Of a stretch of DNA of 40,759 nt, positions 23,503 through 30,453 are shown piece by piece (positions within the stretch are counted from its first letter, which is position 1; each line of letters begins with the position of its first letter). Source of the stretch: a bacterium (lineage in GTDB: Bacteria > Planctomycetota > Planctomycetia > Kolteriales > Kolteriaceae). The stretch lies in contig JAIEPU010000300.1 of the NCBI GenBank assembly GCA_019748235.1, positions 1 through 40,759 on the forward strand. Reading direction: 5' to 3'. The position numbers and the translations under genes were made by a program. The notes below the pieces were generated by a model, which had not been told where the DNA came from, did not search any database, and saw only the letters and a list, made by a program, of their open reading frames with translations.

Positions 23503-25560
23503 TCATTCAAAAATGAGTTCGGTTTTGACAGTCTTTCGCTTATCGAATTCGAGCGCCATCGTACTGAACTCGTCGGCAACGTGCGACGGCGAATCGCGGA
23601 TCACCAGACGCTTGACGAGAAGATTCTTCACAGCATCGGAAATGTCGGTGTGTGCTAAAAGGCCGGCGCAGAATAGCTCGGGTCGAGAGGATATCCCTGC
23701 CGGATCACTGACAAGTTGATGTAACGATGAGAGGGGCTGAGACAGTTCCAGCGTCACAACTTCGTACGGCGGCATCGCGGCAACGGTCAAAAGGGCGATG
23801 GTCGAAGATCTCGGGCCCTCGGCAACAATATTAATCGCTTTGCCAGGAGCAATTTTCTGGACATATCGAATGAATTCGTACAACTGGGCCGATTGAATGG
23901 GGAGGGGACAGAGCGAAAAAGTATCGACGAACGATTGAATGTACGGACTTGGAAAAGCGCATTCTCCGAATCCAGCAAGGTCAATCGCAATGACGCGATG
24001 ACACCCTGAAACGAGTCGATCCACCACGGCTGTTGATCGTTCCTTCCCCTGATCGCTGATAACAATCGTGACATTCACATTTCTCGTTTGCACATACTCG
24101 ACGAATGGGATGGAGGGACCATCAACATAAATGTTTGAAGAGGGGTCTGGTGGGTTTCGATGCCGGACTGCCCAACGGCACGGCAGGTACCCGAGCCGTC
24201 GTTCGATGATACAGTGATTTTCGATCTCATGAGATTTCTCTATCTTCGGCGGACCAAGCTCGATGCGCGATCGTAATTGATCGGCATACGGATTCAGTTG
24301 ATTTGATTCGGGATCACTGCCATCTCGCCAAGCGGGCTTCAAAGAGAGTGATACTTCCTTCGCGAGTGTGGTAAAATCAGCGTTCTGTTCGGGCAACGGG
24401 ACGCGAAGTTCATCGGCGGACTTCACTTCCTCCTCGGAGGGAATCTCTTTGGTGTTGAATGATGTGTCGTTCGAAAAGAACTGCTTGCCGATGAAGCGGT
24501 AGAAGGCCTCGCGATTGTCTTCCTTGTAGTTGTGCGTGCCGGGATCGTAGTTGATGTGTGTTCCCCATCGATCGGGCCTGCCGAGTTTTTCATAGATCGG
24601 CTTGATGTGTTCCATGAGAGGAGGGAGCGCATGCGGAGCTTGAAAGCAACAATCATCCTTCTCGCAGTAGGTCAGAAGAAATGAACGGGGCGCGAGGAGT
24701 GCAGTCAGGTCGAGGTAGTCGGCGACCGCTCCAAACCCTGGCGGAACTTGCTCGGAATCACCGATCTCTGCGGGATGAGTGGCACGCGTCGCAAGAGCTG
24801 AGTAGCCCGCGACTGGATTGGCCAGCGTGATCCGGCTGTCGAGGGCGGAGAGGAAGATTGTTTGCCAACCACCGCCGGAAAGGCCTGTCATCGCGATCCG
24901 CGCGGGATCGACCTTAGGATGGCTGGCCAGAACATCTAGTGCACGGTTCATCGCCAGATAGAAGACCGCGAGACCGCTTGTGCCGCAGAGGTCAAGCTTA
25001 TTCATCTGATCGTGTCTGTAACCAGCCCCATTCAGTTGGCCGAACCCAAGCCAATCGACATTGATCGCGATCATCCCGCGCTTCACTTGATTGATGCAGT
25101 GGAGTTGCTTGTAGGGAGCCTGCAAGCCTTTGATGTCATGGCCGTTCGTGTTCAGTACCGCAGGGACCTTGCCCTTGATTTCGATCGGCTCGTACAGAAG
25201 GGCGGGTATCCAAAGCTTCGGAACGGCCTCGAATCGGAGCTTTCGAATGCGGTAGCCAGGCCCGCCGAGCGTGTCATCGAAAAATTCCACCTTTAGGGGC
25301 AAGTCACGCCATTTCTTGGCTTCGCCTCGAAAGACGACCTCATTCAGAATCTGCTCGCGAAGCGCCTGGCTCTTCTGTTCCCAAGTCGCTGGATCGACCT
25401 CACTTGGTTTGATGCGGATCGCATGCTTCGAAGCTGACTCGAGATAGGCAAACACTTCTCGATGAAATTGTCCCGCGGGGAGAACCGGTACTTTGAGATC
25501 GGATGCGATGTCGAAGGAGAAGAGTGAAGTGAGTTGCAAGAGAATAATCGCCGACGACAT
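23503..25560 (-). CDS. Exported tandem alpha/beta hydrolase, active N-terminal domain
   Basis: A 685-residue protein with an N-terminal hydrophobic export signal (SSAIILLQLTSLFSFDIAS). The first half is a dienelactone-hydrolase/acetylxylan-esterase-like domain: PAVLNTNGHDIKG, AMTGLSGGGWQT with nucleophile Ser228, LTYCEKDDCC with an acidic residue, and DPGTHNYKED with the His. From about residue 430 a second, weaker hydrolase-like domain follows (NVTIVISDQGKE, RVIAIDLAGFGEC, NIVAEGPRSSTIALL); at the nucleophile position it reads AEGPRSS, so GxSxG is lost. The order is the reverse of the 816-residue protein at 10923, where the C-terminal half is the active one. Shine-Dalgarno AAGGA, eight bases before the ATG, is inside a perfect hairpin. 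Confidence 0.85.
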   Translation of the reverse strand: MSSAIILLQLTSLFSFDIASDLKVPVLPAGQFHREVFAYLESASKHAIRIKPSEVDPATWEQKSQALREQILNEVVFRGEAKKWRDLPLKVEFFDDTLGGPGYRIRKLRFEAVPKLWIPALLYEPIEIKGKVPAVLNTNGHDIKGLQAPYKQLHCINQVKRGMIAINVDWLGFGQLNGAGYRHDQMNKLDLCGTSGLAVFYLAMNRALDVLASHPKVDPARIAMTGLSGGGWQTIFLSALDSRITLANPVAGYSALATRATHPAEIGDSEQVPPGFGAVADYLDLTALLAPRSFLLTYCEKDDCCFQAPHALPPLMEHIKPIYEKLGRPDRWGTHINYDPGTHNYKEDNREAFYRFIGKQFFSNDTSFNTKEIPSEEEVKSADELRVPLPEQNADFTTLAKEVSLSLKPAWRDGSDPESNQLNPYADQLRSRIELGPPKIEKSHEIENHCIIERRLGYLPCRWAVRHRNPPDPSSNIYVDGPSIPFVEYVQTRNVNVTIVISDQGKERSTAVVDRLVSGCHRVIAIDLAGFGECAFPSPYIQSFVDTFSLCPLPIQSAQLYEFIRYVQKIAPGKAINIVAEGPRSSTIALLTVAAMPPYEVVTLELSQPLSSLHQLVSDPAGISSRPELFCAGLLAHTDISDAVKNLLVKRLVIRDSPSHVADEFSTMALEFDKRKTVKTELIFE

Positions 25561-25567
25561 GATAAGA

Positions 25568-25588
25568 GTCCTTCAAGTATTGAAGGAC
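25568..25588 (-). promoter_or_regulatory. Hairpin that buries the Shine-Dalgarno of the 685-residue hydrolase gene
   Basis: On the minus strand GTCCTTCAA, loop TAC, TTGAAGGAC: a perfect 9-bp stem with a three-base loop. The 3' arm contains AAGGA, the Shine-Dalgarno eight bases before the ATG at 25560. There is no T-run directly behind the stem, so it is not a terminator for the upstream gene, which has its own at 25608. Confidence 0.55.
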
Positions 25589-25607
25589 CAGTATCTCTTG
25601 CGCTGGC

Positions 25608-25642
25608 AAGAAACGAAAGAGGGGACTGGCGATCCAGTCCCC
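25608..25642 (-). terminator. Intrinsic terminator of the Cys-rich lipoprotein gene
   Basis: Read on the minus strand, GGGGACTGG and CCAGTCCCC pair around ATCG (9-bp stem, 25621-25642), followed by the T-rich tract TCTTTCGTTTCTT (25620-25608). It lies about 110 bases behind the stop of the gene at 25755. Confidence 0.7.
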
Positions 25643-25754
25643 TTGGTCGGTGGTTCGAGAGAAAGATCAAGCTTGGAGAGAGTTAAGTTGATCCTCTTCT
25701 CGAGCACCAGCCATCGCTTGGCTTCTTTCCAAACCCGCTTTGATCCATCCACTC

Positions 25755-26177
25755 TTACTGCTTGGACTGATGATGCTCCCGCATCCACTGGAACGGGCGG
25801 AGAAACGGGTGCGGCTTGTGTTCGCTGACGGGCTGTACCGCCCCAGTCGTGACGGGGACTGCTGAACCCATCACCACAGGCTGCGGATCAGCGATGACCG
25901 CCCCCGTCGCCGGGCTCATGACGACCGCGCCGCTGCAAGCGCAGTCGCAACCCGGAGAGAAGACCTCGGTCGAGTAAGGCTCAGAGGTCGCGATGACATG
26001 TCCACCCGCGCAAGAGCAGGCGGACATCATCGCGGGAGCCGAAACGACGACCGGAGCCGACACCAGTCCAGCGGCGGCGGCTTGTTCCCGGCACACACCT
26101 CGTGCGGGGAACAACGTATCACAGAAGTTCGCGCAGCCGGTCAAGCCGACCAGCGCCAGCGCGAGAAGCTTGCGCAT
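25755..26177 (-). CDS. Cys-rich small lipoprotein, unknown function
   Basis: No domain recognised. From the ATG at 26177 (AAGGA ten bases upstream) the product has 140 residues: MRKLLALALVGLTGC is a textbook lipoprotein signal with the lipidated Cys at residue 15. The mature part is rich in Ala, Val and Pro and contains several cysteines in short clusters (SACSCAGGH, SPGCDCACSG), suggestive of disulfides or metal binding. It ends with a His/Arg-rich tail (HPFLRPFQWMREHHQSKQ). A longer in-frame start at 26216 would add 13 residues before the signal and is less likely. Followed by its own intrinsic terminator. Confidence 0.7.
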   Translation of the reverse strand: MRKLLALALVGLTGCANFCDTLFPARGVCREQAAAAGLVSAPVVVSAPAMMSACSCAGGHVIATSEPYSTEVFSPGCDCACSGAVVMSPATGAVIADPQPVVMGSAVPVTTGAVQPVSEHKPHPFLRPFQWMREHHQSKQ

Positions 26178-26384
26178 GGGAGCACCATCCTTATCCATGA
26201 AGCGTGAAGGACTCACATTGCTCTCCTCGCCAAGGAACGAGAGAGCTCCCTCTGCCGCGGGTGGAGTCAGTCACGAGGGAATCGACTTCGGGTTTGGTGG
26301 ACTCGATCGCAGACTCGTTTGCGATTTTTTCGAATCCGGCTGAAGTCTACACGGAGAAGTGACGAAACAACGAAGAGACGCAAT

Positions 26385-26843
26385 TCATTCCCAAACACCG
26401 ATCGTCAATTCGATACGGTTGTTCGGAAAACGCCAGCTATCACGGGACGACGTCCCGTTGCACCAATCGTTAATCTCCACGGCAATCGTTGGATTCGGAA
26501 TGTAATACGGCATCGGAAACGCGATCCCGTACGTTCCTTTCATGCTTTGATGAACCGGGCCACAGCTCATCCCGCAAGCTGTGCAAGGAAAGTAAACAAT
26601 CTCTGGCCATAGGACGAGCGGCCCGTACGCCTCGCACGGCAGCTTTTGGCACTTCGTGGCTGGACCAAATTCTCGACGGACGTTTTCGGTGTAGAAGTAC
26701 TGGAACCAATCTTCCTGGTTGGGAGGTAAGGTCTCGTTCCAATTGAGCATGACGGGGAATTCTTCCGCATTTGCCGGTTGGGCCGACATGAGAAGTAGCG
26801 CCACAATCATTGCGCCCGAAATCATGGAAACGAGACGAAGCAT
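26385..26843 (-). CDS. Small exported Cys-containing protein, unknown function
   Basis: No family recognised. The ATG at 26843 is preceded by AAGGAG at seven bases, which decides against a longer start at 26882. The product has 152 residues: a signal peptide of about 26 residues ending ANA-EE, then a compact domain with cysteines in KCQKLPCEAYG and FPCTACGMSCG, and an aromatic-rich body (WFQYFYTENVRREFG, MPYYIPNPTIAVEINDW). The five to six cysteines suggest a disulfide-bonded periplasmic or surface protein. It diverges from the unknown exported gene at 27270. Confidence 0.72.
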   Translation of the reverse strand: MLRLVSMISGAMIVALLLMSAQPANAEEFPVMLNWNETLPPNQEDWFQYFYTENVRREFGPATKCQKLPCEAYGPLVLWPEIVYFPCTACGMSCGPVHQSMKGTYGIAFPMPYYIPNPTIAVEINDWCNGTSSRDSWRFPNNRIELTIGVWE

Positions 26844-27269
26844 CACGCGGCTCCTTGCCAGTAAAGTTTGCGCCATCGCCAAACCTTACGTGATGCTCTC
26901 TTTGTGTGCGTTCAATTGATGCAAATTGATCAAGTCGGGGAGGGGAGGCCCTCGGCTCAGGCGGAATTCTCGTTACGATGTGAAAATGGTCGCAGGGGGT
27001 TTTACCGCTCAAGAATGCGCGTCGTCAACAGTCCCGCAAAGCGCACGTCGCCCCTGATCGGATCAATTTTCGCCTTCGGCAAGAACGGTTCTTCTGGATG
27101 AGAATGAGCGACCGCTAGAGCAATCGGGAACGATTCATCCCTCTTTGTGTGACGATAAATAGTCTGCTCACGCGAACGGCTTGCAGGGACGTGCTTCATG
27201 GAAGCGGCGAGCCACCCATCTTTTTCACCCCGCACTCGCGGGGCCAACGCAAGGATGCATGGAGCTGCC
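26844..27269. other. Divergent intergenic region with a GC-rich leader hairpin
   Basis: 426 bases between two divergent genes for exported proteins. A perfect hairpin CCCCGC-ACTC-GCGGGG lies at 27228-27243, within the leader of the gene at 27270 and about 27 bases before its ATG. A 65-codon minus-strand frame at 27002-27199 (MKHVPASRSREQTIYRH...) has no ribosome site and no recognisable domain; I leave it as unproven. Confidence 0.4.
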
Positions 27270-28625
27270 ATGATCAAGTGGATTTCCGCTGCGACGGTTG
27301 CGGCCGTCGTCAGCACGGTCCTGCCCGCTGTGGCAGGTCCCAATCTCGGAATGAAGTTGGCCTGTAAACATTACGGCGATGCGTGGAACTCCGGAAGCCG
27401 CGGAGCACTCTACGGCCAAATAAGCGGTGACTTCGCCCACGTCTTCCAACGCATGCCCGATCACATGTTCAATGCCATGCCGCGCGGCGGCAGTGGGCAA
27501 GTCCTCTCCTCCTCGAAAGGTGGCGGGAGCGGACAAGTCACCGTCTCCACGAGCCAGGGAGTGATGACCTTTATCCTGGCGGGCGGTGGCTTCAACTGGA
27601 CCGTCGTCGACATTTACAAGGCGGGAGATGACGGGCGGACTGTTTCGCTGAAGAGCTACCTCGATGCTTCGATCGTTTCTTATGAGTTCATTCGAGATTT
27701 CGGCGGTCGACGCGACAACACCTTCCTCACATCGACCAGTTCTCAGTTCCGCAAGGCGTGCAACGAACTGACAACCGAGGAACTTTCCATCGTTCGTGAT
27801 CTGATTCCCGAAGTTGGCCAGGCCGGCAAGCCCTACATCGCGATGAATGGTTCTCGCGCGACGATGAGCGTCAACCTGCCCCACCAGCGAAGCGCACGCT
27901 TCCAGCTGATCCACGAAGGTTCGTGGAAGGTTGATGACTACTCGATCGAATCACCAAGCATGAGCATCGCCTCGTTCCGTAATTCGCTCAGTTCGTTGGT
28001 CGCGGTTCAGCGCTTCCGCAAGTTCATGTCCGAGCCATCGTCGAGTGATCCCCGAAAGTTCACGGCAGAAGGCCAGCTTCGGGATTCGCTTGTTCGGATT
28101 CATGAGATTGGCTTCCTTCCCATGCACCAGAAGCCTTCGCCGATGCGTCACTGTGCAATCGATGCGAAGGGTGAGAAGGTGGTGATCGACTTGACGGATC
28201 GTCATGTCCGGATCGCGCTCGATAAGAGCGCGAAGGGTGCGATGGTCTCCAAAGTTGACATCACGATGGGTAAGTCGCAATGGGCCGACCTCGCTCACCT
28301 GATCGCGCTGAATGAGAGGATTCGCAAGTCGATGTCCTTAGTCGGCATCGCCAATCCGGCGATTCCGGCGACGGCGGCCGTCGCGAAAGAGGTTGCTTCG
28401 ACGGTGAAGAATGCAAATGACTCGGTCCTTACAAATGCGTCGGCGGTCGAGATCGAAAAGCCGGCTCCTGTTGTGAAGAAGGATGAGAACGTGAAGCCGG
28501 TCGTTGCACAGACCGTGTCGACCGCTCCGGCACAAACGGTCATCCAATCGGCCGGTTATTCTTCGCAGCAGCCGACTTATCGAGTCTACAAATCACGTCG
28601 TTTCCACCGTCATCGAGGTTGGTAA
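27270..28625 (+). CDS. Exported protein of unknown function, 451 residues
   Basis: The ATG at 27270 gives a signal peptide MIKWISAATVAAVVSTVLPAVAG and is preceded by GGAG; a longer in-frame start at 27198 has no ribosome site. The mature protein has no domain I can name. The middle shows a segment reminiscent of MlaC-type auxiliary proteins (GSWKVDDYSIESPSMSIASFRNSL), but the resemblance is short and should not be taken as an assignment. The first part is Gly-rich (GGSGQVLSSSKGGGSGQVTVS). The last hundred residues are a low-complexity Val/Ala/Lys/Pro linker with a basic end (YKSRRFHRHRGW), as in cell-wall or nucleic-acid-contacting tails. A strong terminator follows the stop. Confidence 0.75.
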   Translation: MIKWISAATVAAVVSTVLPAVAGPNLGMKLACKHYGDAWNSGSRGALYGQISGDFAHVFQRMPDHMFNAMPRGGSGQVLSSSKGGGSGQVTVSTSQGVMTFILAGGGFNWTVVDIYKAGDDGRTVSLKSYLDASIVSYEFIRDFGGRRDNTFLTSTSSQFRKACNELTTEELSIVRDLIPEVGQAGKPYIAMNGSRATMSVNLPHQRSARFQLIHEGSWKVDDYSIESPSMSIASFRNSLSSLVAVQRFRKFMSEPSSSDPRKFTAEGQLRDSLVRIHEIGFLPMHQKPSPMRHCAIDAKGEKVVIDLTDRHVRIALDKSAKGAMVSKVDITMGKSQWADLAHLIALNERIRKSMSLVGIANPAIPATAAVAKEVASTVKNANDSVLTNASAVEIEKPAPVVKKDENVKPVVAQTVSTAPAQTVIQSAGYSSQQPTYRVYKSRRFHRHRGW

Positions 28626-28692
28626 CGGCTTCGCTCTCTCGTCTGGAAGAGAGTTGAATCGGAAGCAGTCCTTCTCGGCGTCCGTTCGCGTG

Positions 28693-28732
28693 GCTGGAAG
28701 AGGTCTCATCACCTCTTCCAGCTTTGCTTTTT
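28693..28732 (+). terminator. Intrinsic terminator of the unknown exported gene
   Basis: GCTGGAAGAGGT and ACCTCTTCCAGC form a perfect 12-bp stem with loop CTCATC, followed by TTTGCTTTTT. It lies 68 bases after the stop of the gene at 27270. Confidence 0.9.
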
Positions 28733-28833
28733 ACGGGAGTCAATCCCTCCGCTAAAGGGCAGATGCCGGTGGTTCCCCGAGCTTGTACCAATCAGAGAGA
28801 TGAAGAAGTTGAGAGCTCTGACTGGAGGCGTAT

Positions 28834-29226
28834 GTGACCACAACGCGGCCATTCCTCATGTTTACGGGACGCGCGGAAGAGGCGATGCTCTTCTACACCA
28901 CTCTCTTCCCCGACAGCGAAATTCTCAATGTCTTCCGTTACGGAAAAGATGGTCCCGGGGCTGAGGGATCAGTGATCAAGGGAAGCTTTCGGATCGGCGA
29001 TCAGGTTGTTTTGTGTACGGACAGCTTCGTCAAGCATGACTTCGATTTCACCCCATCATTCTCTCTTTTCGTCGAATGCGAGTCCGGATCGGAGATCGCG
29101 AGGCTGAGTACGGCGCTCGCCGAAGGGGGGAAAGTGCTGATGCCGCTCGGCCAATATGGTTTCAGCAGGCAATTCGCCTGGGTCAATGACCGCTTCGGCG
29201 TCTCTTGGCAACTCAACGTGAAATAA
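28834..29226 (+). CDS. VOC-family protein, PhnB/3-demethylubiquinone methyltransferase-like
   Basis: A 130-residue protein of the vicinal-oxygen-chelate fold. RPFLMFTGRAEEAMLFYTTLFPDSEIL is the usual first beta-alpha-beta unit, and FSLFVECESGSEIARLSTALAEGGKVLMPLGQYGFSRQFAWVNDRFGVSWQLNV the second; this arrangement is typical of PhnB-like proteins often annotated as 3-demethylubiquinone-9 3-methyltransferase, although they have no methyltransferase fold. Function unknown. The GTG at 28834 has GGAGG five bases upstream; an ATG two bases earlier is out of frame and runs directly into TGA, giving an ATGTGA start-stop overlap. A hairpin lies 55 bases behind the stop. Confidence 0.88.
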   Translation: MTTTRPFLMFTGRAEEAMLFYTTLFPDSEILNVFRYGKDGPGAEGSVIKGSFRIGDQVVLCTDSFVKHDFDFTPSFSLFVECESGSEIARLSTALAEGGKVLMPLGQYGFSRQFAWVNDRFGVSWQLNVK

Positions 29227-29280
29227 AACCCTGTCTTGGGAAGAGGGCTCCTCACCACAGCAGCGTTCAAGAAAATATGT

Positions 29281-29319
29281 CACCCCATTTCATCACCGGG
29301 CGGCAGACGAAATGGGGTG
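29281..29319. terminator. Possible bidirectional terminator hairpin
   Basis: CACCCCATTTC (29281-29291) and GAAATGGGGTG (29309-29319) are exact reverse complements around a 17-base loop. It sits between the VOC gene (plus) and the end of the small coiled-coil gene (minus), the right place to end both transcripts, but it has no T-run on either side. Confidence 0.45.
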
Positions 29320-29396
29320 AGAATCGTGCATATACGAGCGATATATGGTTGGTGAGCAATCAAATGCGGAGGCAATTAGATTGGCCACCAAGATAT

Positions 29397-29591
29397 TCAA
29401 CGGATACGTATCTCGTTGCCGATCAACTCAGGATTCTTCAATCGCTGAATCGACCGACGTATTTGCTGTGATTTGTGGGCCACACGATTCACTGCATCGC
29501 GAGCCTCTTGTAAAAGCTTCTCCAAGAGATCCATCTCCCGAAGAACACTGGAAATCTGTTCCTCGTCGCTATGCTCGGGAACTTTGATCAT
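29397..29591 (-). CDS. Small coiled-coil protein, 64 residues
   Basis: A short gene supported by an AGGAGG Shine-Dalgarno exactly eight bases before the ATG at 29591. The product is acidic at the start and basic at the end, with a heptad-like helical body (SVLREMDLLEKLLQEARDAV, then NRVAHKSQQIRRSIQRL) that predicts one or two amphipathic helices. No family recognised. No signal or membrane segment, so it is cytoplasmic. It is a single-gene unit between the VOC gene and the BatD-like gene. Confidence 0.6.
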   Translation of the reverse strand: MIKVPEHSDEEQISSVLREMDLLEKLLQEARDAVNRVAHKSQQIRRSIQRLKNPELIGNEIRIR

Positions 29592-29874
29592 CTCAACGGC
29601 CTCCTATCCACATAGGCCGGGAAAAAGCCGCATTCGGACAAGAAAAGTTCGGCATTTTTAAAAATACACCGTTCAATCGACGCATCTCTTCATCCTGCTG
29701 TGAGTTTCGTCAAACCGAATCCTTCCGTCGTGGATTGATAGAATTGAATGAGGACTGGATTGCCTGATGAGCCAGAGCAAAAGATCAGTGACCGCAAAGG
29801 GGTTTTCCAAGTCGCAGGCGGGCGGAAATGTGGAGTGAATCCGCATTTCTGAGGTTGTGGAGGAGGTACGGAGC

Positions 29875-30453
29875 GTGCATCTTTTCGTGTCGTTGATTTG
29901 CGGCGTTATCCTCGCGACCGAGCCAGTCGAGAGTTGGGTGGTCAAAGAGTCGCTCGGGTCTGCGGCTGTTCAAGTTCGTGCCGTGAAACAGGCGGAGGTG
30001 GCGCAGCCTTTCGCTCTTCGAGTGATTGTCACCGCTCCGCCCGATGTGGAAGTCGATGAACCGCAGTTCACCGCCGACCTGACGGGGGCAAAGGTGACGG
30101 ATCGATCCTCTTCCGGCCCCGACCCGACGGGAGAATACCTTTCCCGTGGGTGGCAGTACCTTGTTACTCCTGAAAAGCTCGGCGAACTCAAGCTTCCATC
30201 AGTTAGGGTGACGGTTCATCCGAAAGAGGGAGAGCCTCTCCACGCCGAATTGAATCCTCCCGCGATTGAGGTTGTCGAGGAACTAACGCGGCCAGGCGAA
30301 GTCGATCTGCCGCCTGTAAGTATCGGAACTCCGACGAACGAAGAAGTGACGGTTGCCCATTACTTGCTTTGGATCGGCTTTGGATTACTGATTACCGTCG
30401 TCGTCGTGGGGATTTGGGCCCTCGTCTCGAGCAAGCCAGGAGAAAGACGCTAA
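29875..30453 (+). CDS. BatD-like protein, exported domain with C-terminal membrane anchor
   Basis: A 192-residue protein from the GTG at 29875, which has AGGAGGT seven bases upstream; an in-frame GTG at 29857 lies before that site and is unlikely. A short signal peptide (VSLICGVILA) is followed by a beta-sandwich domain of the kind found in BatD proteins (FALRVIVTAPPDVEVDEPQ, LVTPEKLGELKLPSVRVTV) and one C-terminal helix (LLWIGFGLLITVVVVGIWALV). Full BatD proteins are two to three times longer; here a single domain remains. BatD usually pairs with von Willebrand A proteins; the convergent gene that overlaps its last four bases encodes a protein with such a domain, which may mean joint function. 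Confidence 0.65.
   Translation: MHLFVSLICGVILATEPVESWVVKESLGSAAVQVRAVKQAEVAQPFALRVIVTAPPDVEVDEPQFTADLTGAKVTDRSSSGPDPTGEYLSRGWQYLVTPEKLGELKLPSVRVTVHPKEGEPLHAELNPPAIEVVEELTRPGEVDLPPVSIGTPTNEEVTVAHYLLWIGFGLLITVVVVGIWALVSSKPGERR

Noticed and set aside
27002..27199. 65-codon minus-strand frame between two divergent genes
   Set aside because: Reads somewhat like protein, but there is no ribosome site, no domain and it would cover the promoter region of the gene at 27270.
27225..27914. Long minus-strand frame opposite the unknown exported protein
   Set aside because: It is the antisense shadow of the plus gene, has no ribosome site and no domain; the plus frame has a signal peptide and terminator.
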